A DNA stretch of 64,000 nt from Ignelater luminosus. Taxonomy: Eukaryota; Arthropoda; Insecta; Coleoptera; Elateridae. Location of the stretch: the NCBI GenBank assembly GCA_011009095.1, contig VTPC01004662.1, forward strand, positions 1 through 64,000, given 5' to 3'. Under the pieces are notes generated by a model that had not been told where the DNA came from, did no database searches, and was given only the letters and a program-made list of their open reading frames with translations. Position 1 is the first letter of the stretch, and each line of letters begins with the position of its first letter. The position numbers and the translations under genes were made by a program. Positions 1 through 12,334 of this stretch are shown here, piece by piece.

Positions 1-266
1 CTTATAAGACAATGGAAAATTCCACTTCGTAGATTTACCAGCTTGAAGCTCACTCAATCGAGACTGTGTAACTCCAATTTTTGCAACTAAGGTTCCAGGA
101 ATTTTATATTAGAAAATAGCAAAAGGCACGTCTACCGGAGCCCAGAAGTCGAGACCACAAAGTTATCAATTCTTTAGAATAACATTGTAACAAATATTCG
201 TTTATAGAATTAAATAATTTAAATATTACGCGTCAGGAAAACAAATACCTGAGCGAAATTAAAAAA

Positions 267-534
267 CAGGGGCGGATTTAGTGCGAATTTGAAAATAACA
301 TTACAAAGAACAACTAAATTCTTTTTATTGTAAGTACATATACCTATTTATCTGAATTATTTCGCAACGGGCCAAAACATTAGACATGTATGTTTTTGCA
401 TCGGCTGAGTTCGACAAGACGTGGGTAAGAACCACCTTGCAGATCTGGTAAGTTTTATTTAAAGTCCTGTAGCTCCTACACAAAGAAATTTCGTTTACGT
501 TCATTGTAAACCTTCACTACCGAAATCCGCCCCC
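267..534. repeat. candidate hAT-type MITE
   Basis: The left end reads AGGGGCGGATTTAG, and the reverse complement of the right end reads AGGGGGCGGATTTCGG. The two therefore form an imperfect inverted repeat about 268 bp apart. Ends of the CAGGGGCGGA type are common in hAT elements. No coding capacity is seen. The expected 8-bp target duplication is not convincing because both flanks are A/T runs, so the superfamily is an inference from the termini alone. Confidence 0.4.
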
Positions 535-1080
535 TTTTATACCGTTCTTTTTTGCTAACTTTTACTTACTATGTAATTTTAAGCGTTAAGTTGCTTTTTA
601 AAATTCGACTTCCTTTCTGAAATTTCCCCTATCGGCAAACTTTTATGTGTGATTTTTATGTAAAATATGTTGCTTTTGAGTATCTCTCGCGTTTAGAAAT
701 CTTCCGCTGAATATCAAAATAAGTCAGCTCTGTTAGATAGTCAAGATGTAAAACATACGAAGGCGCTTATACATGCCAATTTGGCCAATTTCTTATAGCA
801 TGACAGACACCATTGTGCTGATTTAGAAAACTGTTGTTAATTTAAAATTTTTATTTGGTGGAATAACTTCTTGCATAACCACTGGACAGTGACTGCACTC
901 GTGGTACAAATTCTCCGATTCATTCTTTCAGTACCACAAATAATGGGGATAGAAGTTAAATATTAACAAAAACAGTTGGCTGAATAGTGTAGCTTTGTGT
1001 ATGGCGCTTGACAGGGTTTGTACTAGCAATCCTTCTCAGAATGTAAGTCTAAATTAAACCATTGATGGATTGTGTCCCCT
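535..1080. other. no gene seen
   Basis: AT-rich sequence without a recognisable reading frame or repeat. Confidence 0.5.
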
Positions 1081-2640
1081 TTAAGGGACGGCCTTAAAAT
1101 ACACTGCAATGGCGGGGATGTGATGTAACGGTACTGGAAGCATCTCGAGATTCGGTGAATTAGATTTAGTTTACATTTAATGCTAAAACTGTGGGCATTG
1201 TGTTTTAATTTGCAATATGGATCCCAGTTTATATTCGAGCAAAAATGACAGGTAAGTAACCTTTAGCAAGCTTATCAAGTGCAGAATGATTAAGTTACAT
1301 GTCTAGACAATATATTAGTACTACAAAACTACCATATTACACTCACACAAAACTTATGTAGCTAAAAACACGTGGTGTCCTTACAAAGGACCTCTCGCGT
1401 ACGTGTAAGATAGGGTTAAAATTCGGAATTTTCTTTTTACTTTTAGATTAACTTTGACTGAGCTTATTGTTGCTTTAGAAAAAGATTATTCATTTTTAAA
1501 AAAGAATCGAGATGTATATTTACTTCCTCCCGATGATAATGGACTAGACACTAAAGCCGATAGTGACCAGTCTGATGACGAACATGAAGGTAATATTTAC
1601 CTGTAGGAATGCTAAGACAATTGTGTGAAGTAAAATATAATTATGATGTTGACGATAATACCATTTCTCAGTTTTGCAAAAACAATTAAAACAAATATCA
1701 AAACGGTTCAGCAATGTTTCCAATTATAGTATATTAACGGACTGTAATCCTTTACCACCTTCCCAAGAAGCCATTTTTGGTGATTACCCTGCGGATTATT
1801 TCAAATTGTTTTTTAACAGCTATCTTCTGTTAGAAAGTAACAAATACACCCAGCAAAAAAAAACTCGTTCCTGTGGCTGTCTTTACACCTGTGGCGACGG
1901 TGAAGCCGGGGGAGAACTGGAGCCCGGACCGACAACGGAGTCGACCCGCCGAACCTCTACCCTTCCCCCTATCCGGGTTAGATATTAATCAAAAAGTTTC
2001 CATCTCGACCACGAGTGCAGCAATGTTCACCACCAAACCACAATTTTTAAATTCACCAGGCCGAAAAGACGTAATGCCTACAGTGGCCTCTTAAATAATT
2101 ATGATTTTGACTTGATCAGCAAAAAAATAACAATCTTGACGTAACTACGAAAAAGCTTCATGACCTTTTCGGAGTGTTGTTGATGTCAGGGTATACACCG
2201 TCCGAACAAGAGATTTTTCTGGTCCAGTCACGATGATGTTCCTAAACGTATCTAAAACAGCATTAGACAAAAAAGGTTTGAACAAATTTTAAGATTTTGC
2301 CACTTCAACAACTCACAAATTGACAAAGATGACAGAATTTACAAACTAAGACCTGTTGTAGAAGCTCTCAACCAAAACTTTTTGAGACATGGAGGTATTG
2401 AAGAAAATATTTCCATCGACGAGAGCAAGATGCCGTATTACTGGAAGCATTATGCTAAATATCCTGTTTGGATATTAAAATTGGGCTGCTTGTTCAAGTA
2501 CGAAATACATCCTCTCGTTCTAGCTATACACAGAAGAAGATTCTACTAAAAAAAATAGTTTGGAATTCTTGATGATGTTATAAATTGGTTAGAAAAAATA
2601 AATCTACATGTAAACTGCGGTTACAAAATATTTTGAAGCG
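1081..2640 (+). pseudogene. degraded piggyBac transposase
   Basis: A spliced, decayed piggyBac-type transposase. Exon 1 (ATG at 1217) ends at a GTAAGT donor. The next exon follows TTTTAG near 1446 and encodes the acidic N-terminus typical of the family (LLPPDDNGLD, then DSDQSDDE). A segment at 1674-1850 matches the family's start of the transposase domain (YFKLFFNSYLLLESN). From about 2280 to 2640 the catalytic region is readable in pieces: RFEQILRFCHFNN, KLRPVVEALNQNF, then SIDESKMPYYWKHYAKYP around the second conserved Asp, and DDVINWLEKI. Stops and frameshifts are frequent. A TTAA at 1081-1084, followed by GGGACGG, could be the original left end because piggyBac inserts at TTAA. The right end is lost where the gypsy relic starts. 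It cannot be functional. Confidence 0.72.
1855..1985 (+). other. GC-rich block inside the piggyBac relic
   Basis: About 130 bp, clearly richer in G+C than its surroundings, lie within the piggyBac remnant. Two overlapping plus-strand frames are open across it (one encodes GDGEAGGELEPGP). The encoded peptide does not fit piggyBac. It may be a scrap of another retroelement, but I could not identify it. Confidence 0.35.
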
Positions 2641-3625
2641 AGTAATAATTTTCTCGACCTGCCCTTTAACACGCGATGTATAGTGCATAAAACTTTTTGA
2701 ATTCCAAATTTAAATATAATTCATCTGGGCACTCTAAATTTATCAAATATCTGGCTTAAGAATTGACTTACTGATCCAGCCTTTATGTTTTGCACTGGAT
2801 TCATAAAAACAAATATAGCCAAATCATCAATTATTGCCAAATGGTAACTGATCTCTTTAACGCCCTTAAAATAAGGACCTAGCCGATCTATGTGCAAGGT
2901 ATCCATCAGAATCTTTCCTTTCTCAATATTGATAGACTACTTGGCACCTTCCCAAAAAGCTTTTTATTGTAGAGACAATCCAAATAAAAACCACGTATAG
3001 CCACCAATAACGCACACTGATGGTTTTAAACATTTGATCATATTTGGGGCATAGTAGGCGATTCTGTCATGGCAAAACATAAGCACACCCATTGAAGACG
3101 CTTATCACTCGCAGTAGTTTTTGTAGATCTTTTGTTCTTTAGCATTTATTGGTAATCATACTAACGCTTCTATCAGCTTCTTATAGCGACTATTCTAAAG
3201 TTGTACTGACAGAATTTAGCGGTTTTCCTCCATGTTAACCATCTAAACGTCTAAATATTTTACATTCTCTTGTTTTTAAAGGAATTTTGATTCGAGGCAT
3301 TTATGTGACCCATTTTGTAGCAGGAGGATATTCAATAGTAATGTCGAATTCTAGCAATTCTAGAAACTAGATTTTTTCTTAAGAGTGATAATTTTGTTTT
3401 CTGCTTGTAGTAACACGATTAAAATACTGAAGGGGCTTCAGTACTAAGTCTTCCTGTTGCCTGAATAGCATTCCATTTTGTGCAGCTCCCCTACTGTATA
3501 CCGCTCGGTGCTTCAAAAACAGCTTTCTGTACTTAATCTCAAAAGAATTCTTTTTATCTTCTCTCGTGAAAGAAAAGAGAAGCCTTACTTGAAATTGTCT
3601 TACCTCTAATAAACTTTTCATATTC
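2630..3625 (-). pseudogene. Ty3/gypsy pol relic (RNase H - integrase)
   Basis: Read on the minus strand this is the second half of a gypsy-type pol in the correct order. At 3621-3379 comes the end of reverse transcriptase and start of RNase H (MLFRQQEDLVLKPLQYFNR, then YHS). At 3360-3280 is the RNase H end (LLEFDITIEYPPATK). Around 3080 is a damaged zinc-finger region (CHDRI), and near 2990 CLYNKK. At 2930-2720 is the integrase core start (DTLHIDRLGPYFKGVKE), and near 2640 the GQVEKI motif that carries the catalytic Glu in this family. Several internal deletions, stops and frameshifts are present. No LTRs, gag or envelope-like frame were seen. It faces the piggyBac relic tail-to-tail. It is a non-functional fragment. 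Confidence 0.7.
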
Positions 3626-3789
3626 TAGATGTAGTACTCTTTGCAGCAAACGTCTGGAGTCAAAAGCGACCAGCGCAGCTCCCATTTTAAATTTTAACAA
3701 AGCCGCCGGACAGACATACGACTAGGTATCCGCAGAACCTTGCGTTGTGAGAGAGATTAACCTATTGTACGATTCCTTTTTGATATGAA

Positions 3790-5480
3790 AATGCCAGACA
3801 AAACGGAAAACTATAAAACTATAAAAAATAAAAAAGGAGGGTGAGCAAAAGCCGTAAAACTGCAGTCGGAAAACATCTTGAGGCACCTCTAAGGCTCAAA
3901 GGTCGATTTCCCCATTGTCTTCAACTTATTAGCATAGTGGAAACGAACGCGAACGAAACACTTACTCTAGGCCCTAGTACGTGTACTAGGTTACCTCGGT
4001 CATCGGATTCTGAGGAACCAAGAGAATGTAACAGACCCCCCAAGTCGTTTTGCCCGAAAAGGAAAAATTTCCTTGGTACTCTAAACATCAATACACTTCT
4101 CAAGACGCAAATTAAAACAATTGCTGGATACACTGGACAAATTCAATGTTCAAATTCTAGCCCTGCAAGAAACTAGATATACTGATGAAAATCACTTCGA
4201 ATCAGAAAATTATAGAATAATATATAAAGGCAATCCTGCAATATGAAGTCCGAACGAACCGTTATAATTCGGTACGGGTTTTGCGGTCAGACGAAATATC
4301 ATCAATTCAGTATTGAACTTTACATCTCCCCTGAAAGAATTTTTAGATTATCATTCAAATCGGGAAATAGAGCTTAGTCAATAATTAATGCCCATGCTCC
4401 CAGAAATAACTATAACAGAAGGATCCCCAAAAAGCATAGAACTTTTGCAAACTACTGCAGCCAAAATTTAAGCTTTTAATGTGGAACTTCAGTGTCCAAA
4501 TTGGTAATGAAAAAAAATTTAGAGCATGGTAGGATTATATCCAGCTTACAAGAGGACCAATAAGGACGGAAAAAAATTAATTGGCTTTTGTGAAACATTT
4601 GCTAGTACTTTCACGCAAGAAAAAACCTGGAGATCTTCAAACTCTTATTTAGGAGATTTTCAAACAGATTATGTGGCCATTTTCAGAAAAAAATGTCAGA
4701 AGGAAATTATGAACGTCAAAATTGAAAAGAGTGTCCGATCATCACCTGTTATTGGTAACAGTAAACTTTCAGCCACACAGAACCAAGCCAAGAATAACCC
4801 AAAACACGCTAGCCACCTAGGAATTCCTTAAACAAAACGCTACTACTTTTTCTCTAACATCCATGACCAAACTCAATACATCAAAGGGTCCCCTCGTCAT
4901 CTTGATATATGCAACTTATGACAACGAAGTTTGGAAACATAGCTCAAGTAGCTAAATTCAAATAGTAGAGGACATTCAGCCTTTATGACCAAACTGCGAA
5001 GCAAACGTAGAGAGACGTGGAACAGATATAAAAAAAGCTCAATATCCCGTAACGCAAAACTTAGACATTACAACACAGATTGATCAAATCAGAAGCGCTA
5101 AATGCATCAGAGACTTTAATGATGGGGGACAGAACACTTTTAGGAAAAGATGGTTAGAATTCAACTGGCATATCCTGCTAATGAACAACTGCCGGCTCAT
5201 CAAACAAATGTTTAACTTTGCCCGCTCCATAAAAGTAAAAAAAACTGGCTTGTAGAAACTGATCAAGACCTTCAGGAAATTGGCTGCAACGATGACACCG
5301 TACAGGACAAAAATAATAAATTTAGAAATCACCACTTTGTAGATGTTCAAACAATGAGTCCAGGCGTAGCCTGAACACAGGAACCGAGGAAGGCCTACAG
5401 CGAGAGAATGAAGGGGTTTTGGGAGAGAGAGAAGGTAAAGGATTGAGACTAAGTTCCATTGCGCTCCATAGATGGGCAAA
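3790..5480 (+). pseudogene. RTE-like LINE relic (A)
   Basis: A non-LTR retrotransposon fragment of the type often mis-annotated in insects as 'craniofacial development protein 2-like'. The endonuclease start is seen at 4070-4215 (LGTLNINTLLKT, ILALQETRYTDENHFESENY), then FGTGFAV near 4275. The second half of the endonuclease is at 4526-4740 (YPAYKRTNKDGKKLIGFCE, LGDFQTDYVAI). The catalytic reverse transcriptase core is missing. At about 5100-5480 is a C-terminal tail (RLIKQMFNFARS, then AYSERMKGFWERE) that I recall from the same LINE group. There are many stops and frameshifts. A 161-codon frame on the opposite strand at 5084-5569 is only its antisense shadow. Confidence 0.65.
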
Positions 5481-8324
5481 GCGATGCAAAAAAATAATAA
5501 TGTAATACTGTCAATATCATATGTTGTGGTTTTTTCAGGGTCAATCTTTATCAGAAGTATTTTAATCACCCGGTATAATAAATAGGAACTTTACGATACG
5601 AAAACCATTATTACACCAATTTGACAAAATAGAAAATAACTTAATTAATTAAGTTGCAAATTTATTGATTTTTACTCACTATTTTCTATTGATTTCTTAA
5701 GTTCTAGTTTTACATCTATTACTGGAAAAAGACAAATAACTTTTAACATCGAAATCATTCAATTAAATAGAAAAACTAAACCATTAAAGCATCATAAATT
5801 AAACAGTCATTTTCCAAAACTACATAAGTACTTTTAATTCTCTCCAGTATTCATTAACATTTGCTTTAAGCTCGCAACAAACATCATGTTACATAAAATT
5901 GCTTTTAAACACTGTTGTATCTTGATATATTCAAAATGTGTTTAAAAAAGATTTAAAACATAAATTAAATTTTATTATCAAAGGCAAAGAGGCCAAGTTG
6001 AATTTTAATATGTCACTCACTATCTTAAGGTTTTCATCTACCTTATGAAATTATTTTGAAGTATAAAATTCTTAAAGCGTCGAGATTAAACAAGATTAAG
6101 CCCTTTCAAGACATGCGTGAGAATGCTTGCGAGCTTCGTATTATTACACCCAGAAAATCCAGGATTTTGGATGAAATACCTAATCCTGAGATATGTAGGG
6201 GGAATTTGCTGCTAACCATGAATACACTGACGCAATTTTAAAATATCTTTATTATAATGTGGTCAAACAATGTGGTATCCAAAGTATTTCTGAAAACAAG
6301 AAGTACATTCTTTAGTTACATAAAAGTTTTTAAAGAATGTAAATTTTTATTTTGCTTTAAACAAAATGTTATAGCAGTAATTAAGTAGATACTGTTTTTC
6401 GTTAGAAAATTATGTTAAATCCTAAATAAAACCACATTCATTAAGCTGAAGTTTCACCGGCTCTTTCTACCTTTATTAAATTCATGAAAACTAGATTTAA
6501 AATTTCAGAGTAAAAATAATAAAAGAAAAATAATTATTAAATCTAGTTATTTTTAGATTTACATTATTCCAAAACCATCCATATAAAATTGTGGTATTTA
6601 CAATGATAGTTTTGAAAGATACTGCAAGAAAACGCACAGAGAAAGCATATAAACATACAAAAAATTGTAGTGGTACGTTTTTAATGAAAACATCATCTGA
6701 TCTAGAGGAAAAGCAATTTATCACCTTTCTTCATGACGATGACACAGTATTTAGTGTCGCCACAAAGCAGAAATTCTGTGGTAAAAGCCTGTCTAGAAGG
6801 ATGGATCTATTGGTTTTCTCGTACATTATAACAAGAGAACTAACGAGGGTTACCTGTCATATTTCTTACATTTACTTTATTGTTTGTTGCATAAAAATTC
6901 TTTCTATGTACTTTAGATTGATTTAAACAAAAACATGTTTTAGTTAGTTTACCACTACACTGGTTCACATTCAGTGTTTTGAGTATTATAAATTTATAGC
7001 AATTTTTTTTATTCTTTAGTTGCTCCTAAAATAAAAACTTTTGAAACTGATAAGCTGATAAGCTGACTACAACACAAAATAGAAAAATGCCGCGTATTAT
7101 ACTTAATGATCATAATTAGTACGGCTAATAAAAATTCAATGATGTGGTTGTCTGATTCCAACGAATGCTAAAAGTTTCGAATATTCAGCATTATTAGGTA
7201 AACAGAATTTAAACAACGGTAACTAACAAACAAACCCCTATATTCCTACTTTTGAAAATTAAAGACCTTGCTGCAGAAAAGAAAATAAAACACGAACAGG
7301 ATTTTGTACACTGCATTTATAGCTGTATCTTATTAGTAACAAAATACCAACACAGCTGACGTTATCTTGGAGACGTAGCCGGCCGGTCCTTTAATACTTT
7401 TAATAAACATTGTAAGTCCTCCTTCCTCGTGCTTTCTAATAAGTAAGAATCCTAGTTATAAACTCTGAAACAATATGTAGCTTTACAAAATGTTATTAGA
7501 TATTTTATACTATATGTCAACCGAAATTAAATTCATATTTTCCCTACACAACCCCATAAATTAAATTTTGCATAACTGAAATTAAAAGTTAAAGGAAAAT
7601 TTTATTAATAAGTTGCTTATATTTATCTTAGAATATTGTGACTCACACGTTATAAAATGTAACATGACAAACAAAAAGAAAGAATGAAGTAGAGCCGAAT
7701 AAAAAATGTAAGCCTTTACAAAAGCGCAAGAAGAGTTTACCTACTTCTCACTTAAATTCTGATCAAGAAATTGTAAAAACGTCGCACTGACAAATTGTTC
7801 TCAGTTTTGTTGGCAAAACAATTTATCTCCAATTTCCAATAAAAGTAAATAAGTTTAGCCATTAAATGGAAATGAAAAAAAAGGTGACCATTTCTAAAAA
7901 AGTAAAATGTGAAAGTCTAAAGTGATTTGGACATTTTGCTCATTTCAAAGCTGTCTTTGTCAAATTCAATAACGCCTAGCAGTAACATAATCTGATCTTG
8001 CACATAAGTTTTAATATTCATGAGTAGGGTCTTTTGGAGTGTTGCAAAAACTTTTAGACATAAATCAATGGTAGAAGAAAGCGGCAAACATCATACTGGT
8101 AGTGAATACAGCAGAAACCCAGACATTGAACCTGAAGACGGCAGTTGCAATATGCCAATAACACGTCCACAGAAGCGTACTGCAGTAAAGTTTTGTACAA
8201 AAGACGTCAACTACTGCAAAGAATAGAAATCAAAACCAGAAATATTAAAAATAACACTGACAGGATTTGTAATATTAGAAACCTAGCACCGTATCTGACA
8301 AAGGCACACAGAGTGGCACCTGCG
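5481..8324. other. no recognised gene; one short unknown ORF
   Basis: Mostly AT-rich non-coding sequence. A 111-codon plus-strand frame at 6591-6926 and a 68-codon frame at 8020-8226 have no family resemblance that I can recognise. Neither has clear splice sites or a Kozak-like start. They may be chance frames or old transposon remains. Confidence 0.4.
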
Positions 8325-8362
8325 CGCAGTGGCCCATTTCCCGAAAAAGGCGGACAAAATTC
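8325..8362 (+). repeat. Transib left TIR, RSS-like
   Basis: Heptamer-like CGCAGTG (8325-8331), a 22-bp spacer, then a nonamer-like ACAAAATTC (8354-8362). One base of the canonical heptamer CACAGTG is changed (A to G, as expected from CpG/TpG-type mutation or its reverse). Confidence 0.8.
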
Positions 8363-9032
8363 GAAAAACTGAATTTCTCAATTTCATGTTGAGTACCCCA
8401 AAATTTGATAAAAGAGGCAGGACTGCAGATCATAGTGGAAAGACAATCAGTTGAGCCTTTACACATAAAGTGTGAGCGTGGTCAAAGTGACTCATCTGTG
8501 TGACGCTCTCGCCACACGTTAATAGCGTAAATTTAGGCGATGTTTAAAGTGTTATTAATTTTAGTTTCAGTGACTTTTTGCACTCCAGATTAATGAAGAG
8601 TGTTGTCACAGGTATGCAAAATGTCTTCCATTAGTTATTTAATACAATTTTATGATTTTTCAGAGTATAAACAGTGATGTCAAACGTAACTCTTTATTGA
8701 TTTTTAAGCATTAATATTTTTGAAGATTAAAAGTTGTGAGTTTGATCGAGTTTGATGGTCTACATTATTTTAAAATGAAGTTTATGGTGTAGTGTTTTAA
8801 TTTTTTCCTAGATCTTCTGCCACGAGGCGCCCGACGCGACGCACGGCTAGTCAAAAGGCGCACGGTAGAATCGGGACAGTTAAGTTGGTTTCATTAGGCA
8901 ATTCTAAATTGAAACCAACTGTTTGGCTAAATGTCAGTTTCCAATGACTAAATTTATTACTTTTTTCAGCGAATACCGTTGATTTCGAGTGCAGTTAGCG
9001 AGTCAATGTAAATAGTAACAATGACAAAATCT

Positions 9033-9849
9033 AACATGTGTTGCTATTTGTGTCCAGCCACGTCTAAACAATTTGACAAACCTGATGAGGTTATGTTATT
9101 ACCAGTAAATGAGAAAAATGTTCAGTTTGATTTATTTTCTTTACATGCTTAGATACATTTTATGGAATACTTTTTACACATAGGATATATATACTGAGTA
9201 CGAAAAAATGGCAGGCACGATCCGAGGAGAACAAAAGAAATGTAGAAATGCTAAAACAGGCAATACAGAAGGATTTCAAATTGCGACTTGAACTCATTGT
9301 TGATTCTCCAAAAGAGGGGAGATTTGGGACCAGCAATGATGGTAATGCGGCTAGGCGGTTTTTTGAAAACTCTTCTGTGTCAGTCAAAATTTTAGGTTTG
9401 GACATCGCACTCACATTATAATGCAAGTTCTCTCATGCGGTTTTAGTGTTAATGTAGATCTTCTTAAACATTATTACCTGAATTCTCCATGATATTGTAT
9501 GCCTACGTCAATTCATGAAATACTGATTCATAATCCCCTCATTGTTGAATGGGCACCCCTGCCAATCAAGCGACTGTCCGAGGAAGCTCAAGAATCGCGA
9601 AACAAAGACATCAAAAAATACCGAGAAAGATAATCGCGAAAATGTTCTAGGGACAGTACCACGACAGATATTTTGCATTGGTTGCTTGTGCCATCAGATC
9701 CGCTAATTTCTAGTTTGCGGTTAAGACCACAAAACAAATATAAAGCATTGTCGTCTGAGGCTATACAATTATTCTTACCCCCATCTTCACACACAACAGC
9801 TGAATCTTCAGACAACTCTGACGTTAGCTCGGATACATCAGATGATTGA
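9033..9849 (+). pseudogene. Transib transposase relic (RAG1-like core)
   Basis: The relic begins with MTKSNMCCYLCPATSK, a cysteine-rich start. It continues, with stops and a frameshift, through SLHA..IHFMEYFLHIGY and KKWQARSEENKRN to GTSNDGNAARRFFEN (near 9330), the counterpart of MNGNFARKL in RAG1. After a short deletion it resumes at 9502 with PTSIHEILIHNPLIVEW, SEEAQESRNKDIKKYRER and SDPLISSLRLRP. This parallels the RAG1 segment with the catalytic Glu (SEGNESGNK). The acidic-serine end (SSDNSDVSSDTSDD) stops at 9849. The catalytic Glu region survives; I could not locate the two Asp residues. In-frame stops occur near 9150 and 9631. Homology is judged from motif order and remembered RAG1/Transib sequence. 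Confidence 0.75.
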
Positions 9850-10120
9850 ACTTATTTTAGCGATTAGGAATAGTTAACGATTTATTATACAATGAATTGC
9901 AATGTATTATTGTCTAAAATAAGTTTTAAAAACAGCGAATATTACTTATTCTCAAAATTAATAACCTTCAAAACCTTATGAACTTATTTTTTCCAAATGA
10001 ATAAATTCTTTCATTAAAAAAGTCCGCCATTTTGGATTTTAAAAGAATAATATCAAATTGATAATTAGCGACCCTCAAAACCCTTAAATACCAATTATTA
10101 TTTTAATCCAAATCTTTTTT

Positions 10121-10158
10121 GATTTTTGTCCGGCTTTTCCGTGAAATGAGCCACTGTG
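10121..10158 (-). repeat. Transib right TIR, RSS-like
   Basis: Read inwards from 10158 it shows a perfect heptamer CACAGTG, a 22-bp spacer and ACAAAAATC, one base away from the consensus V(D)J nonamer ACAAAAACC. The layout closely resembles a 23-type recombination signal sequence. Confidence 0.82.
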
Positions 10159-10929
10159 CGGCGGGTCGGTATGATTGAGCGGTTTGAAAGGTCCAGGGGT
10201 TTAATCTTTAAACCAGCTGTAGTGTGAGTGAATATAGAAATAATAAGTCTTACAACACTAATTACTTTTTACTCTATCCTTGCCCTATAGGCTTCCTGAC
10301 ATTTATATTCCTGGCTTAGCAGGAATCTCAGAGTTCCTAGATAGGAGAATTCTTTTACCAAACACAGTCTGATTTCTGTTTTTGTTAAACAAAATTCAAC
10401 TAAAATAATAATAGCAAGGTAATCTACCAAACTGATTACTTACTTTCACTAACTATATACTGTTACTAGCAGCACGAGCACAACCTAGAATCATAAGGGT
10501 ATAAATATCAGACTTCCATACTGCCATATTAGGCATACTATCAATTATAACGTAGCCAACAAATACCATTTTTGCAACCTGCTTCTGCTTACATCCTTAA
10601 GCATAACCGCAAGAGCAATTCGGGGATTCAAGAATATTTCTTCACTGCAGCTTTCCGGATCCAACCATGCCGTCCTGGGGTACGACTGCAGGTAGCATCA
10701 GAGAACAAACTCAAATATAGTACCTGTGCGTACCAACTGACAACTCATTCACATTATAGATAAGAGAAAACAACGTTTCAAACTGTTTTTATGCGTTGAC
10801 ATCGCTTCCTTAGTTAATCAAGCTTGGTGTGTTATTAGCAGAATATTAGCCCTGGCTTCTGCACTTTCACTAGGATACGTGAAGGAAGGCAATTAACGAA
10901 GCAGCGGGATGTTTACTGTTTTACTGAAA
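10159..10929. other. no gene seen
   Basis: No convincing coding signal. A 63-codon frame at 10572-10763 is unassigned. Confidence 0.45.
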
Positions 10930-11231
10930 ACGCAATTGTTCCATATATCTGAAAAATTGCTAAAGTGGTACTAATATTAGAAAAATGTGAAAACTTGGAA
11001 TTCCTCAAGTCCACAGACTAGTATTAAATATGTTGGATACGTTAAGTAAACTATATGCCATGATACAGTTTTCTAAGGTGCACACTACGTTGAATGCATT
11101 GAAGAAGACAGAACAGTGGTGTGCGTTAGCCACCATTGACGTTCGAAATGTTTTTAATTCCGTAGAACCTTATCTTACTACATTCTGAATGGGGTATCTA
11201 CATATTTACTTAAATTAAATGCGGATTACAT
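10930..11231 (+). pseudogene. R1-type LINE reverse transcriptase, upstream half
   Basis: Pieces of an R1-clade reverse transcriptase are readable across frameshifts: KIAKVVLILEK, LNMLDTLSKLYAM, then WCALATIDVRNVFNSVEP, which corresponds to motif A (WcvLATLDVrNAFNSa) with its catalytic Asp. Reading stops at a tract encoding MRIT near 11231. The next piece of the same protein resumes about 1.1 kb downstream. No start, endonuclease or Gag-like ORF is seen upstream. Confidence 0.6.
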
Positions 11232-12334
11232 AAACTAGCGGTTTTCAAACTGGGGGACGCGTGATTACTAGCAAACCAAGAGAATGCTAAGTAAAATATA
11301 TATTTTATAAGCACAACAAACAATAAAGATTTAATCAAAACTCAAAAATACGAAACCATTTTTCTTAATAATGTATTAGAAACAGTGAGTGTTAATGGTT
11401 TCTTAATTCATTTTTAGCTAAAAATTTTTTTATATTTTTTATTTATTTATTATTTTATTTATTTAACTATGCAAATAAAAGTTTCCGTAGTTCCGTCTGC
11501 CCGATCTCCCTGTCACTACCTCTAGCACCTTTGTTTTGGTTGTTCTGAAACACTTTCGAGATGTCCAAATGAAACAAGCAATGCAAGTACTTTGTTATTA
11601 TGGAGTCTTTCCATCTCTCCTCGTAAATCATTGGTATCTATGTGTTCTGAATTTTCAGTTTCTGCACATATTATGGTTGCTCTGTACTCGTTTGGTGTGT
11701 GTGTTCTTCGTTAGCTCTTTACAATGTTTTGTAAATAACAAATCTGCGTCAATGACCAGCACAGCCCTAAGTACTTGATTGACTTGCTATTTTCTATGAC
11801 TATTTATCTTGTAGGACTGATTCTCGTGGTAACCTCTTGAACCCGCTCTGTGGTTTTTTATGCTGTATTGCCTATTTTTCAGTAAGTTTTCCAAACCACT
11901 CCTCATTTTCTTCTCAAACTTCTTTACAAGATAATCTGCCAACAAGATGATCTGGTCATCTACAAACACCTGGCAACAGTCAGAAGCAGAAAGTTGTAAA
12001 ATCACCAGATCTGGAGGTTTCTCGTCAGCTTTTGTAATGCTGATTGCAACTGTTCACTACTTTCCCCTGTATTTACAAAACCTAGCGCAATCTGCTAGTT
12101 TTTGGGTTTTGCCAATAAAATAAGTAGTAGTGCGGTGTTGTCAAGATGTGCAATGTTTTCAACGATTTAGTAATTTTGCAACAAAAATGACTGGAAACCA
12201 ATCTCCCTTAGGTAAGTATGTTAAGATTAACATACATGATATTACTTGTAACACTGTCCAATTTATAATTAATTAAGGAGGGCATAGGTTTATCCAGATC
12301 AAGAAAGAGGGATGTATATAAAAGAAGTTTGAAG
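11232..12334. mobile_element. 1.1-kb insertion splitting the R1 LINE
   Basis: This stretch separates two parts of one R1 reverse transcriptase. It starts close to TAGCGGTTTTCAAACTGGGG (11238), a sequence of the style found at hAT-type ends. No matching inverted end or target duplication was found. It contains an AT simple repeat near 11428-11462 and an antisense reverse-transcriptase scrap. It may be more than one insertion. Confidence 0.4.
11520..12030 (-). pseudogene. possible LINE reverse transcriptase scrap
   Basis: On the minus strand, VFVDDQIILLADYLVKKFEK resembles the F(A/V)DDQ motif C of RTE-like LINEs, and SSIKYLGLCWSL the downstream YLG motif, in the correct order and about the right spacing. 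Other motifs are unreadable. The assignment is tentative. Confidence 0.4.

Larger units (their letters stand above)
8325..10158 (+). mobile_element. Transib (RAG1-like) DNA transposon, internally deleted
   Basis: A 1.83-kb element with terminal inverted repeats of about 38 bp. The left end starts CGCAGTGGCCCATTTC and the right end, read inwards, CACAGTGGCTCATTTC. The 5 bp outside the ends are ctgcg (8320-8324) and cggcg (10159-10163). They match at 4 of 5 positions, consistent with the GC-rich 5-bp target duplications of Transib. The transposase relic inside has RAG1-like motifs. Transib elements are usually about 3 kb, so roughly a third is missing. Termini, duplication and protein agree with one another, which makes the assignment firm although the copy is dead. 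Confidence 0.82.

Noticed and set aside
5084..5569. 161-codon open frame on the minus strand
   Set aside because: It is antisense to the C-terminal part of LINE A, whose plus-strand motifs explain the sequence.
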